Part shown: piece by piece, positions 8,040 to 16,517 of the stretch
How positions within the stretch are numbered: the first letter of the stretch is position 1
How the letters are laid out: every line of letters starts with the position of its first letter
Translations under genes and position numbers: made by a program
Source of the DNA: a virus
IMG/VR virus record: IMGVR_UViG_3300024311_000004
Location: 1 to 43,294 of that record
Strand: one strand, 5' to 3'
DNA length: 43,294 bases
Notes under the pieces: generated by a model
The model's database searches: none
Told to the model about the DNA's origin: nothing
Seen by the model: the letters and a program-made list of their open reading frames with translations, nothing else

Positions 8040-11000
8040 ATGCCTTCTCCGATCTTAACCAAACAACTTCCAGTTGACCCTGAATCCGATAGCTACAGCA
8101 TTGCCCTTCCAACTAGGTTTCTAGAGGATGGCAACATTGCTACTATAAGTTATCCAAAGAGTGTTCCTCTAGAAGAGGCACTTGCTGATATTCATGCAAA
8201 CAACCCAAGGGATGCTGCTGATACGCACATTGAGTACATGCTCGATCCTGAGTATCGCAAGAACATGCCGTTTGAGGATTTTAAGGAGTGGAAGAACGTA
8301 AAGCGCAAACTACAGGGGACGGAAGTGGACATGAGCTATATGGATCTTGCCGTGGATGCGGCAAAGGCTATAGCCAAGGGGGCAGGGCAGACTGCTGTCA
8401 GTGTACTTGGGTATGGTTCTACGGATCTTGACCTAAAGAAACAGGCTTCCAATATGTGGAATGCCGTCGAGGCCGGTCTTCAAGGAACTGAAAGACTTTT
8501 CCAACTTGGAAAGCTGGCTGCTGGACTTACTGCCAAGCAACTTACTTTTAATACTGACGCAACTGATGAGGTTGAGTACTGGCTTTATCAGCAAGAGAAC
8601 AATCTTGTTGATACCATGCAGAAGCGTAGTTCTGGTGAACTTATCACATCGGATATGCGCCCATCTCAGATGGCGGCACCGACCAAAGAAGATATTGCAG
8701 ACATCAATTCGATGGCTAACTTCTTGGATGCCAGTCTTCTTGTTCCTCCGCTTGGAATTGCCGAGAAGATAGGAGCAAAGGTAGCTGCCAACACTATTGC
8801 CAGAAACATCCTTCCAAAGGTAATTGCTGGAGAGATCTTGCCTAAACTTGCATTTGGAGCAGCCGAATACACTGGCAAGGCGTTGGATTACGGCACCAAG
8901 CTTGTACTTAACGGTGTTGTTGGAACTGTTGAAAAACTAGCCGAGGCGGCAGGCCAAGGGGCTGTATCTCCGGGGGCGCAATATCTTGCGCGTAAGGCGG
9001 CTGTTATTGGACTTGGACTTACGGATGCCACATCGGGACTTGTAGCCATGTCTGCTGCTGGGAAGTTTGGCTTAAGACCATTAGGCGAGATGGGCGGGGC
9101 TATGGCGAAAGCAATGGCAGAGGGTGCGCCAGTAAGGGGCGCATTGCGTGAAGTTGCTCAAACCAGCAGTTCGGACGTTGTTCGGGCAATGGCAAGGGGC
9201 GCTGTAAAGATAGCTCCCCCAGAGGCGTTCTTTGATGGTGTAAAGCACATTGCTTCAGCGGCCTTCGATACTGGCATGTTCATGGGAACACTTGGCATGA
9301 TGGAGGCTAGTGCCGCACAGGATGATCCTATCCACGGGTTCATGGAAGGGTTTGCAAGTGGTGCTGGCGCTGGATCTATGTTTGGTGCAGTAGGGGCGCG
9401 TGGTGCTGCCAAGGGAGCCAAGGTTGCAAGGCTTGCAGAGTACTTTGATAACGACATCCGGGGCAGGCAGCCGCAGGCGGCAATCGACGTAAACGGGCAG
9501 CAGGTAAGGATAAACGATCTTGATGGTAGGGTTGCACTATTTAACCGCGACGATCTTACCCCTGAGCAAAAAGGATTCATCTTATCGCTCACTCAAGCTC
9601 ACGAAAAAAGCGGCAACTCAGTTTACTTCCATGATGGCTCGCCAGAGATGCTGGCAGCCTTAGAAGCCGCTGGAATTGGTGCTGGTGAAGGCGTGCAGTT
9701 CTTTGATGGGCCAGAAGGCAGGAGTACGGTCATCATGGATGCCTCGGCGTTAAGTCCCGGCACGGCTGTTGAGGAGGTATTCCACGGGATGGTCAGCGAC
9801 TCGGTCATTAAAGAGATTGGTCGCAACATCAACTTGGAACTAAAGGCTGCTACAGCCCCAGAGGCTGCAGTTGACCCGACCCTTCCGACCTACGCCCCAA
9901 GACGGTCTGCGGCAAACAAGGCCCGTGGGCAGGAGATGCTTAACGATCTTCAGAGTTTTGCTGACAGGTATATCGACCTTCTTGAAAAGAGTGGCACCGA
10001 ATCTGGACGCGCAAAGGCGGCGGAGTATCGCTCGTTGATCTATCGGGTAGCGACAGACCCGAACATGATGCCTGACATCAAGGCTGACATCCTTACCCCT
10101 ATCCTTAACGAGTATGGGGCAAACTACGCTAGGGCCAAGTTGGCTGGCATGAAGTTGCCAAACCTAATGGAGGGAAACATCCGCAACTTGTGGGATAACC
10201 TGTGGGATAAGACGATGGGCAACCTGTTGTCTTCCTTTGATGCCAGCAAGATTGGGGCGATGAAAGATCCGATCACCGGGCATTTCTTCAACGAGAAGGG
10301 CAAGCGTGTAATCAATCCTACCCTTGAGCGGATGGTTGATCGGTACATAGAAGCCGCCTCCGAGGGGCGCAAAGAGATCCCTGCCGAGAATACAACATCC
10401 GGCACCTACTACTTTGACGTTCGAGCCGACAAGCCGTTTGTGTCCTACGAGGACATGATCGACGGCAGGCAGACAACGCAGGCCGAGAAAAAGAAGATCC
10501 ATAATGCTGCATTTAAAGAAGCGGCTGAGTGGTTAAACGCCAACTCTCCTGTGGACAATGTTGTTCTTGTGACGGATCGCCTTAAGTACGAGGGCGCGTT
10601 TCACGGGAACATAACAAACATGAAGTCAGGCAAGGATACGCTTATCTTTACACAAAACATGCCAGAAGCCTTCTTTGATTTTGAGGCAGAAAGGGGCCGA
10701 CTTACCCCAGAGCAGGCAAGTATCCATAAGAGCATAAACCGCAGCATGGTTGGCGGCCAGATTATAATGATTGATGCTATATCGGATATTGGCAAGCATA
10801 AGGGTGACAGGAGCCTTGTGTACTATGGGCGCGGCAATCGAGCATTCTTGCCCATTTCCTACCAACAAGGGCCGACGGGCGGTCTTACACTTTCAGGGCT
10901 GGATATAACCCGTGTATGGAGCTACGCCCAACGTGCAGCCAAGAAAGTGCGTGCAGTACGCGAAGAGTTTAAAGCCAAGGGCATTGACTCCATGCAGGAG

Positions 11001-12941
11001 TTCCTGCCGTACATGCAGAGGTACTTTGATAACTACTCCAGCGAGAACCCAATCCCGGCAGCCGAACTTAAAGACTTCTCGCCAACCATGCGGGATGTAA
11101 TCAGCATGGCACTTAGCGACAGCATTGGGATTCGTGAATCCTTTAGGGCCGAGGATGAAGGCAAGTTTCAGAACCTGCACACCTTCAGCGCAAGGTTAGT
11201 TGGTAGCCCAGAGGCATCGGTTGTCACAAAGTACCGCAGGGGCGACATCACTCACGCTGAGATGAACAGGGGGCTTGAGGCCAAAGGGGCGCGTCAACGT
11301 GTTGTGCCTCTTGGTAAAACGGAAGCTGAAGCGGTAAAGGCCGTGAAGATGGCGCGTGAATCTGTGTCACTACTACAGCTTAGGGCTGACCGTATACTTG
11401 GCTTGTCAGACTTTTCGATCAACAACGCTCCGTTTGCCATCAAGTACAACCCGTACAAGGTAACCAATCTTGTCCGTGCAAACTTTAGTCCGGGGCGCAC
11501 CATCAACGAGAAGATTGGCGACTCGCAAGTTATTACCGACGCAGTCAATGGCAAGCGCATGATTGTCAAGCCAACTGGCAAGGTGACCTTGTTTGATGGC
11601 GAGAACAAGAGCATCCACGATAGCGTCGAGGAAGCGCAGGACTTTGCCAATAGCAGGACTAATAAGCAGGATCTTAAGAATCCTCCTGTAGAGCAACCTG
11701 ACGTTGAGGCTATGTTTGCGCCTAAGCGCAAGAAGGATGCAATCGAGTCCACAGACAACGCTTTCAATGATCCTACAAACTCTATCCGCGCTTTGTCTGA
11801 TAAGGCGGCACGCCTTTACCGGGATGGGCATCTTGAAATTGGAGAACTAAACAAGATCCTTGTTACCCTCAATCAGCGGCAAGGCAAGTCAACTACCGAG
11901 GCAAGGAAAGAAGCTGCCCTGTTTGTGGCGGATGCCGTGCGTGGATTGAAGCCTGAGATCATTCAGCAGGAGAAAGCGCCTGCAGTTGAACTTCCAGCGG
12001 AAGAGCCATCGAATGTCACCTATGAAGGGATGACTAGAGATGAAGCTGTTACCCTTAAGTTGCTTAACAAGAACGGCACTGTATCTCTGAGCAAGATCCG
12101 AAAGTACAACGCCGAGAAGGCTAGGGAGCAAAGAGAGCTTGACCGTCTTCAAAAGGAAAAGAATGCCGAAGTTGAGGCTCTTGCAAGGGAGATTAAAAAG
12201 AAAGAGGAGCAAGACAAGCGGGAACAGGATCAAAAAGATCAAGCCAGACAGAAGGAACTCGATGCTGCAAAGCGTGCAAGCGAAAAGGAGTACGAGGCTA
12301 CGACCAAGCGTATCGAGAAGATGATCCGCGATGACAATGAGAAGGCGTACCTTGAGCGTCAAAAGATAGAGGCGAATTTTGAAAATCGGATGGAGAAGAT
12401 TCGCGAACGGGCACGCAAGGTTCGCAAGAAGACAATGGAAACCCTGCTTAAGGAGCAGGATCAGTCCTATGATGCTTATGTAAAAGAGTTTCTGGCCCAA
12501 GAAGACCTTACTTCCAAACAAGCAATTGCCGCTGGCGTTGAGCGCAGGAAGGCAGGTGAGCAGGCCGAGGCTACAGCCCGCAGGCAACGCACAGTCGAAC
12601 GTGTAATGGGTATGAAGTCCCTGCTGGAGGCAAGGGATACTCAGGCGGCTGAAGATGCTGCCACAGTACTAAAGTTCCAAAACAGATTGGCTGACCAGCA
12701 AACGGCCATGCAGGATATAGCGGCTAGAAAGGCCGAGGCTAGGGAGTTAAGGGCACAAGAGCAACCTGCCAGAGTTGAAGATATCCAACCGATCTCTGAT
12801 CCCCGGATACCAAACAATGTCCGAATCATCTTTACTCCATCCAAGAAGTACCGTGTATATTACTCTGGCGCAGGGCTTGTGGGTATAGTAAACGACTTTG
12901 ATTCCGCACTTAAACTATCTCAAAAATATGCCGCTCGTTAA
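8040..12941 (+). CDS. Giant internal virion/ejection protein (1633 aa)
   Basis: This is the largest gene. I place the start at ATG 8040, one base after the upstream stop; an in-frame GTG at 8013 is less likely. Residues ~100-470 contain several Gly/Ala-rich amphipathic or hydrophobic stretches that could insert in membranes. VEEVFHGMV at about 577-585 resembles an HExxH metallopeptidase helix with the first His replaced by Glu. Residues ~1350-1465 form a long Lys/Glu-rich coiled coil. Length, position after three structural genes and hydrophobic segments resemble the large ejection proteins of podoviruses (T7 gp16 class), but I see no transglycosylase motif. It may be a multidomain polyvalent-type protein injected with DNA. 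Confidence 0.6.
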   Translation: MPSPILTKQLPVDPESDSYSIALPTRFLEDGNIATISYPKSVPLEEALADIHANNPRDAADTHIEYMLDPEYRKNMPFEDFKEWKNVKRKLQGTEVDMSYMDLAVDAAKAIAKGAGQTAVSVLGYGSTDLDLKKQASNMWNAVEAGLQGTERLFQLGKLAAGLTAKQLTFNTDATDEVEYWLYQQENNLVDTMQKRSSGELITSDMRPSQMAAPTKEDIADINSMANFLDASLLVPPLGIAEKIGAKVAANTIARNILPKVIAGEILPKLAFGAAEYTGKALDYGTKLVLNGVVGTVEKLAEAAGQGAVSPGAQYLARKAAVIGLGLTDATSGLVAMSAAGKFGLRPLGEMGGAMAKAMAEGAPVRGALREVAQTSSSDVVRAMARGAVKIAPPEAFFDGVKHIASAAFDTGMFMGTLGMMEASAAQDDPIHGFMEGFASGAGAGSMFGAVGARGAAKGAKVARLAEYFDNDIRGRQPQAAIDVNGQQVRINDLDGRVALFNRDDLTPEQKGFILSLTQAHEKSGNSVYFHDGSPEMLAALEAAGIGAGEGVQFFDGPEGRSTVIMDASALSPGTAVEEVFHGMVSDSVIKEIGRNINLELKAATAPEAAVDPTLPTYAPRRSAANKARGQEMLNDLQSFADRYIDLLEKSGTESGRAKAAEYRSLIYRVATDPNMMPDIKADILTPILNEYGANYARAKLAGMKLPNLMEGNIRNLWDNLWDKTMGNLLSSFDASKIGAMKDPITGHFFNEKGKRVINPTLERMVDRYIEAASEGRKEIPAENTTSGTYYFDVRADKPFVSYEDMIDGRQTTQAEKKKIHNAAFKEAAEWLNANSPVDNVVLVTDRLKYEGAFHGNITNMKSGKDTLIFTQNMPEAFFDFEAERGRLTPEQASIHKSINRSMVGGQIIMIDAISDIGKHKGDRSLVYYGRGNRAFLPISYQQGPTGGLTLSGLDITRVWSYAQRAAKKVRAVREEFKAKGIDSMQEFLPYMQRYFDNYSSENPIPAAELKDFSPTMRDVISMALSDSIGIRESFRAEDEGKFQNLHTFSARLVGSPEASVVTKYRRGDITHAEMNRGLEAKGARQRVVPLGKTEAEAVKAVKMARESVSLLQLRADRILGLSDFSINNAPFAIKYNPYKVTNLVRANFSPGRTINEKIGDSQVITDAVNGKRMIVKPTGKVTLFDGENKSIHDSVEEAQDFANSRTNKQDLKNPPVEQPDVEAMFAPKRKKDAIESTDNAFNDPTNSIRALSDKAARLYRDGHLEIGELNKILVTLNQRQGKSTTEARKEAALFVADAVRGLKPEIIQQEKAPAVELPAEEPSNVTYEGMTRDEAVTLKLLNKNGTVSLSKIRKYNAEKAREQRELDRLQKEKNAEVEALAREIKKKEEQDKREQDQKDQARQKELDAAKRASEKEYEATTKRIEKMIRDDNEKAYLERQKIEANFENRMEKIRERARKVRKKTMETLLKEQDQSYDAYVKEFLAQEDLTSKQAIAAGVERRKAGEQAEATARRQRTVERVMGMKSLLEARDTQAAEDAATVLKFQNRLADQQTAMQDIAARKAEARELRAQEQPARVEDIQPISDPRIPNNVRIIFTPSKKYRVYYSGAGLVGIVNDFDSALKLSQKYAAR

Positions 12942-13086
12942 ATCTCCATCTGATAAAGCCTTCACCGAGAACCTTCGCCGCGAGCTTGGGGCTGGGAAGC
13001 CACAGAAGCAGGCAGTTGCTATTGCTTACCGCGTACAAAAAGATGCTGCGCGTCAGCAGCACGCAAAAGCAGCAAAACGCAGATAA
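12928..13086 (+). CDS. Small basic conserved phage protein (52 aa)
   Basis: The start is ATG 12928, overlapping the end of the giant gene by 14 bases. The protein reads MPLVKSPSDKAFTENLRREL, then AGKPQKQAVAIAYRVQKDAA and a Lys/Arg tail. The order MPL-KS-S-KAF-N-E-AGKPQKQA-AIAY is a well-recognised small phage/prophage family of unknown function (annotated in places as DUF6496). It is probably a helical nucleic-acid- or protein-binding peptide. It is the last gene before a non-coding gap of 87 bases and the replication block. Confidence 0.7.
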   Translation: MPLVKSPSDKAFTENLRRELGAGKPQKQAVAIAYRVQKDAARQQHAKAAKRR

Positions 13087-13173
13087 GTAAGAAAAAAGTC
13101 TTGCGCGTCCTTTTGTTGCGGCTAGGTTTGCTCCACATCTTCATGGTGAGGATGTAAACTAGAAAACAACAAA
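13087..13173 (+). promoter_or_regulatory. Intergenic leader of the replication block (weak promoter candidate)
   Basis: This 87-base gap separates the structural block from the first replication gene. A weak -35/-10-like pair is TTGCTC at 13128-13133 and GATGTA at 13151-13156 with a 17-base spacer, but the match is poor. An imperfect small inverted repeat (ACATC/GATGT) spans 13135-13155. The gap's place at a change of functional module makes it a reasonable promoter location; the specific hexamers are uncertain. Confidence 0.25.
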
Positions 13174-13842
13174 ATGACTCAAATCAAAGACTTAGAACAA
13201 TTAGCGCCAAACACCGCAATCGCGGAAATGGTACTCGGGGTAAAAGCTGTTTACCCTCCTAAAAGCCCAAAGGCACCCTACAACTTGGTGGTGTTCGACT
13301 CCACGGGTGAATCCCGCCTTGCCGCATGGAGCGACGTTGACCTGTCTGACTACAAGGGTGGCCGGATTACGGTACGCAGCACGGCAGGTAAGCGAGGGCT
13401 TGACGGACTTAATGTGGTCTACAGTGAGTACAACAAGCGTAACGAACTCAAACTTGGCAAAGCTGGACAGATCTTCAATGATGCTGAGTTGCAGTTGCAA
13501 GGTGGAAGCACGGGGCCAAGTCCTGCTGTAACCAGCAAGAGTCCGATTGCAGGCCCGAACGGCGGCAGTGGAGTTGCGCCTTATAATGCTTCAGCAATTA
13601 CTCCCAAGGCGTTCATCTTCCAGAATGCTCAGTTGATGGTCGAGGCCATCAATGCCGCACAGTGGGTAGCCAAGCAGGTAGAGGCTATCACCCCGGATCA
13701 CCTTCAGGCCATTGCGTCTTCGCTCTACATCAGCGCAGAACGTGCAGGCATGGCAAGGCAGTTCCCTCAGGCCGAGAAGAAGGCTGAGACAAAGGTTACT
13801 GCACCAGCAAAGAAAGACGACGAAGATGATCTTGGATGGTAA
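13174..13842 (+). CDS. Candidate ssDNA-binding protein (OB-fold-like, acidic tail)
   Basis: This is a 222-aa protein. Residues ~12-95 show alternating beta strands compatible with an OB fold (YNLVVFDSTGESRLAAWSDVDL, GGRITVRSTAG). A Gly/Pro/Ser linker (~110-145) and a helical part follow. The extreme C-terminus is acidic and ends in an aromatic residue (DDEDDLGW), the architecture of bacterial SSB and T7 gp2.5 tails that bind replisome partners. Being the first gene of the replication block supports a ssDNA-binding role. I infer this from architecture, not from a diagnostic motif. Confidence 0.55.
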   Translation: MTQIKDLEQLAPNTAIAEMVLGVKAVYPPKSPKAPYNLVVFDSTGESRLAAWSDVDLSDYKGGRITVRSTAGKRGLDGLNVVYSEYNKRNELKLGKAGQIFNDAELQLQGGSTGPSPAVTSKSPIAGPNGGSGVAPYNASAITPKAFIFQNAQLMVEAINAAQWVAKQVEAITPDHLQAIASSLYISAERAGMARQFPQAEKKAETKVTAPAKKDDEDDLGW

Positions 13843-13843
13843 T

Positions 13844-14038
13844 ATGGAACGACTTATCAAAACCAAAGAGGTAGCCCTGCAACTAGGGCTGGAAACAAAC
13901 ACCGTCCTACGATTGGCGCGTGAAAACAAAATCCCACACTTTCGGTACGGCCCTCGTACTATAAGGTTTAAGGCAAGCGATATTCACAAGTATCAAGCCA
14001 ATGCCAAAAAAGATCAACAGCCGTCAGAAGGGGTGTAG
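13844..14038 (+). CDS. HTH excisionase-like DNA-binding protein
   Basis: This is a 64-aa protein beginning at ATG 13844, one base after the previous stop. It reads as a MerR/excisionase-type winged helix-turn-helix: LIKTKEVALQLGLETNTVLRLARENKIPHF followed by the wing RYGPRTIRFKASDIHKY. Such proteins bind DNA as transcription regulators or recombination directionality factors. No integrase is visible in this window, so a regulatory or replication-accessory role is more likely than excision. The 3' end overlaps the next gene by 38 bases. Confidence 0.75.
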   Translation: MERLIKTKEVALQLGLETNTVLRLARENKIPHFRYGPRTIRFKASDIHKYQANAKKDQQPSEGV

Positions 14039-14360
14039 GGGCGAACGACTGTGGCGTGATGTCCTCCGCGAGGAGGGCTTCACCGCCCGTCGAGGCCAGC
14101 AGTTCTCAGGTGGAACAGAGTCACCTGACGTAATCTGTGATGAGCTTAAGTCTCTTCACATGGAAGTGAAGTTTGTCGAGCGGCTCAACCTTGAGCAGGC
14201 TTGTGAACAGGCTGACCGGGATCGCGGTGTAAAGCCGTACATCATTGCCCACAAGAAAAGCCGTAGCGGCTGGAAGGTAACGATGGAAGCATCACTATTC
14301 TTTGCACTCCTGCGTGATGGCATGGATGTGTTGAGACATGAGTGGATGTCAGAGCTGTAA
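14001..14360 (+). CDS. Holliday-junction resolvase-like PD-(D/E)XK nuclease
   Basis: This is a 119-aa protein with the signature of small phage/archaeal-Hjc-like resolvases: GCRGERLWRD (catalytic Glu15), QQFSGGTESPDVIC (Asp43) and MEVKFVE (Glu55-x-Lys57). The metal-binding set E..D..ExK matches the PD-(D/E)XK fold. It would cut four-way junctions or branched replication intermediates before packaging. It overlaps the HTH gene by 38 bases, so expression is coupled. Substrate specificity is inferred. Confidence 0.78.
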   Translation: MPKKINSRQKGCRGERLWRDVLREEGFTARRGQQFSGGTESPDVICDELKSLHMEVKFVERLNLEQACEQADRDRGVKPYIIAHKKSRSGWKVTMEASLFFALLRDGMDVLRHEWMSEL

Positions 14361-14433
14361 GACTTAACCGATCTGTAGGTTCCGAGGACTGCTGTCAAAG
14401 GTGTCCCTTGAAGAAATCGGAAAGCAGACAGGG

Positions 14434-14450
14434 GTGCGACTGTAACGCAC
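14434..14450 (+). other. Perfect 5-bp hairpin in the 14361-14480 gap
   Basis: GTGCG at 14434-14438 pairs with CGCAC at 14446-14450 around a 7-base loop. It lies in the 120-base gap before the next gene. No T-run follows, so it is not a canonical terminator; it might be an RNA-processing or regulatory structure, or chance. Nothing else with a clear function is seen in the gap. Confidence 0.3.
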
Positions 14451-14480
14451 ACTTTAACCAAGAAAAACAAAGAAAAAACA

Positions 14481-14786
14481 ATGAAAAAACAAAGACACTT
14501 AGTGGAGATCGGGGAAGACGTTGCTAGTGCGGTACTGATTACCCGGCACCAAGATGGGAAAATCGGGCTTGCTACTCCAAAGGGAGATGTGGGTCTTATG
14601 GAGATCATGGCACTCACCTACGGCGTGTTTGTCAGCGTGTTGCAGGGTGGCGAGCAGCAGGGCGTTAAGGAGTTAAGCCTCATTCGTGACGCGATTAAAA
14701 TTATGCCGCTTGAGGAAGTCCGCGAGAAGTTGGTTGAGATTACCATCCTCGTTAAGGCAGACATGGAGGGCGCATCCAATGATTAA
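14481..14786 (+). CDS. Unknown early protein (101 aa)
   Basis: This is a 101-aa protein that I do not recognise. The N-terminal half has beta character (LVEIGEDVASAVLITRHQDGKIGLATPKG) and the C-terminal half is helical (SLIRDAIKIMPLEEVREKLVEI). The start follows an A-rich leader with AAAAAACA. It ends overlapping the next start by eight bases, and it sits inside the replication block between a resolvase-like nuclease and a possible helicase-loader gene, suggesting DNA-metabolism context only. Confidence 0.6.
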   Translation: MKKQRHLVEIGEDVASAVLITRHQDGKIGLATPKGDVGLMEIMALTYGVFVSVLQGGEQQGVKELSLIRDAIKIMPLEEVREKLVEITILVKADMEGASND

Positions 14787-15537
14787 ACTTCGCATCACAA
14801 CCGCAGGCGGCACCAAGATCGAACTCGATATTCCAATCGACGATTCTAAGCCAGCTTCTATCGAGTCCGCTGTACCTTATCAGCCGGAACCCGTGACCCC
14901 TGTAGAAACGGCCACAGAAACGCAGGACGAGGTAGTTCGTTTGTTCGATGAGCCAGCGCCTGTTCAGCCAGCAACGGATCTTGAGCAAGCGATAAGGAAG
15001 TATCAAACCTCGCCAACCTTTCCGTCGAACAAAGATCTTGAACCAACGGGCAAACGCTACACCTCAGTCGAGGCAATGATTGAGGATACTTGCCCTGAGA
15101 TTCTCGATGCATTCAAGCAAAGCCTACAGCAGGGGGAAGGGGAAAAGGGGGAAGATGGTAGGATAGGGGGTGTGGGGGAAAGGAAGGAAGATGGGGAAAA
15201 GGGGAAACCCGAGCGATCCATTGCGTTTGATTTTAAATTCATGTGCAAAGGTAAAGATGACTACACGCCACCAGACTTGTTGGTTCAAAACCATCTTGCC
15301 GCTTATGGCGAGGAGTTTGTCATTGCCCAATATCGCGAAGCTCAAAACTGGCTGCTCACAAACACGCACAAGCTGAAGACACTTGGAGGAACTGGAAAGT
15401 ATCTTTCTGGATGGCTAAAGCGATCCAAGAAGTATCAAGACGAAGAAGCTCGCAAGTTGGCGGCACAACCAGTTCGCGTTTACCAGAAAGCAGATAATTT
15501 ACTGAGCAATGCAAACACGCAAACAGAAGGGTGGTAA
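14779..15537 (+). CDS. Possible replication accessory/helicase-loader-like protein with G-rich linker
   Basis: This is a 252-aa protein starting at ATG 14779 inside the previous gene. The N-terminal ~110 residues are poorly conserved-looking and Pro-rich. A Gly/Glu/Lys linker at about residues 118-143 is encoded by a striking G-rich tract. The C-terminal ~85 residues (TPPDLLVQNHLAAYGEEFVIAQYREAQNWLLT core, then KYLSGWLKRS) resemble the helical C-terminal domains of phage replisome organisers and helicase loaders. It directly precedes the helicase N-half and overlaps it by 29 bases. Function is inferred from that position. Confidence 0.5.
   Translation: MIKLRITTAGGTKIELDIPIDDSKPASIESAVPYQPEPVTPVETATETQDEVVRLFDEPAPVQPATDLEQAIRKYQTSPTFPSNKDLEPTGKRYTSVEAMIEDTCPEILDAFKQSLQQGEGEKGEDGRIGGVGERKEDGEKGKPERSIAFDFKFMCKGKDDYTPPDLLVQNHLAAYGEEFVIAQYREAQNWLLTNTHKLKTLGGTGKYLSGWLKRSKKYQDEEARKLAAQPVRVYQKADNLLSNANTQTEGW
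15131..15207 (+). repeat. G-rich near-polypurine tract in a coding linker
   Basis: This strand contains seven runs of four or five consecutive G separated by A-rich spacers, with only a few T and no C. The G-runs start at 15132, 15139, 15147, 15166, 15174, 15193 and 15201. It encodes a Gly/Glu/Lys linker, so it is in frame with the surrounding gene. Such a tract can form G-quadruplex or triplex structures. Base composition is unlike its neighbours. Confidence 0.75.
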
Positions 15538-16222
15538 CCCAACGCCGGATCTTGAGTTCTGCCGTGCAGAGGAGGCCGAGAAAGGACTTGTCAGCATCAT
15601 CCTGAACAACCCGGACGAGGCGCTGCTAAAGATCACCGAAGCAGCCTTTAGCGTTGCTGACATCTTCGACATCCAACTCCGAAACATTGCAGAGATAACT
15701 CTACAGCAAGCTGCTCAAGGCAAGGCGACTGACATTCGCGTCATCTACGAGTTGGCACGGAAGGATACTCATCTGGAGTTTTATCAGTTGAGTGACTTGT
15801 ACACGGCTTGCCCGATCTTGTCGCTCGCTAGTGAGTTCATCGAGTTAACCCGTACAGCAGCAAAGCGCAGGACTATGCAGATAGTATTGCACAACGCACA
15901 GACGGATATTCGGTCCGGGGACTTGAACGAGTTCCTGACAGGGCTAGTGGCAGTATCGGAGGGGGTGCAAAACGAGATTGCTCCACCCAAAGTGCTTGAC
16001 ACTAAAGCTCAATTAATGGAGGCAACTACACGCTATGAGACTGGTGATGACAACAGCACCAGAATCAGAACTGGCTTTCCAGAGATTGACAACATGACAC
16101 CGATGCGCGAAACAGATTTGATCGTCGTTGGTGGAGAAACAAAATCAGGGAAAACAACTTGGGTACTAAACGTAATCGCAAACATAATCAAACATGAAAT
16201 TAGTCAACTTGACACCGCATAA
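15509..16222 (+). CDS. Replicative helicase, N-terminal half (DnaB-like, with Walker A)
   Basis: This is a 237-aa protein. Residues ~20-145 match the helical N-terminal domain of DnaB-type helicases (EEAEKGLVSIILNNPDEAL, later LSDLYTACPILS). The linker RIRTGFPEIDNMTPMRETDLIVVGGE leads into the P-loop GGETKSGKT at 208-216 (Lys215). The protein stops 21 residues after the P-loop, before beta-strand 2. The rest of a DnaB helicase (SLEMS motif, Walker B, H3/H4) is encoded separately at 17604-18200. No intein sequence is visible at this end. Together the halves would form a ring helicase that unwinds DNA at the fork. Confidence 0.85.
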   Translation: MQTRKQKGGNPTPDLEFCRAEEAEKGLVSIILNNPDEALLKITEAAFSVADIFDIQLRNIAEITLQQAAQGKATDIRVIYELARKDTHLEFYQLSDLYTACPILSLASEFIELTRTAAKRRTMQIVLHNAQTDIRSGDLNEFLTGLVAVSEGVQNEIAPPKVLDTKAQLMEATTRYETGDDNSTRIRTGFPEIDNMTPMRETDLIVVGGETKSGKTTWVLNVIANIIKHEISQLDTA

Positions 16223-16517
16223 CATCCACATCACCGGGTACGGTGACATTGAACCGTCGGGCACAATCCCGCGCAGCCACTCGTACCTCTCGCAGGTAGA
16301 CTCCGTGGAAGGTATACCGATCATGCTCGCAACACAGGGAGACGTCTCAAATATGCCTCCTGCAAAAAAAGGCGTGCTATACGTTGTGAGTTCGTATATC
16401 CGTGAATGCCTGCCGGAACGAGCAGACCTGCTTAGTCCGTCAAAACTGATTCGCGATCAGGGTGGTAACATCATCGGTTGCGGAGCATTACAAGCCAACA
16501 ACAGCTACAAGAAATGA
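16194..16517 (+). CDS. Conserved 'NLTPH' protein of unknown function (107 aa)
   Basis: This is a 107-aa protein opening MKLVNLTPHNIHI, with IEPSGTIPR, the GIPIM...GDVSNMPP segment, KGVLYVVSSYI and a C-terminal RDQGGNIIGC. That motif order is a small family I recognise in phages and bacteria without known function. Its ATG lies inside the helicase N-half and it overlaps it by 29 bases. It is the first gene of a cassette that separates the helicase halves. Confidence 0.7.
   Translation: MKLVNLTPHNIHITGYGDIEPSGTIPRSHSYLSQVDSVEGIPIMLATQGDVSNMPPAKKGVLYVVSSYIRECLPERADLLSPSKLIRDQGGNIIGCGALQANNSYKK

Noticed and set aside
11889-12587. 232-codon minus-strand frame rich in Leu
   Set aside because: It is the complement of the Lys/Glu coiled coil of the giant protein; no independent evidence.
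13844-14038. Temperate lifestyle from an excisionase-like gene
   Set aside because: No integrase, repressor pair or att-like site is visible; the HTH protein alone is not enough.
14342-14527. 61-codon Cys-containing frame in the gap
   Set aside because: Overlaps the resolvase end and the 14481 gene in another frame; no supporting start context.
15509-16222. Split intein at the helicase break
   Set aside because: The N-half ends IIKHEISQLDTA and the C-half starts MKKGIMIV; no Cys/Ser splice residues or intein blocks are seen at either side.
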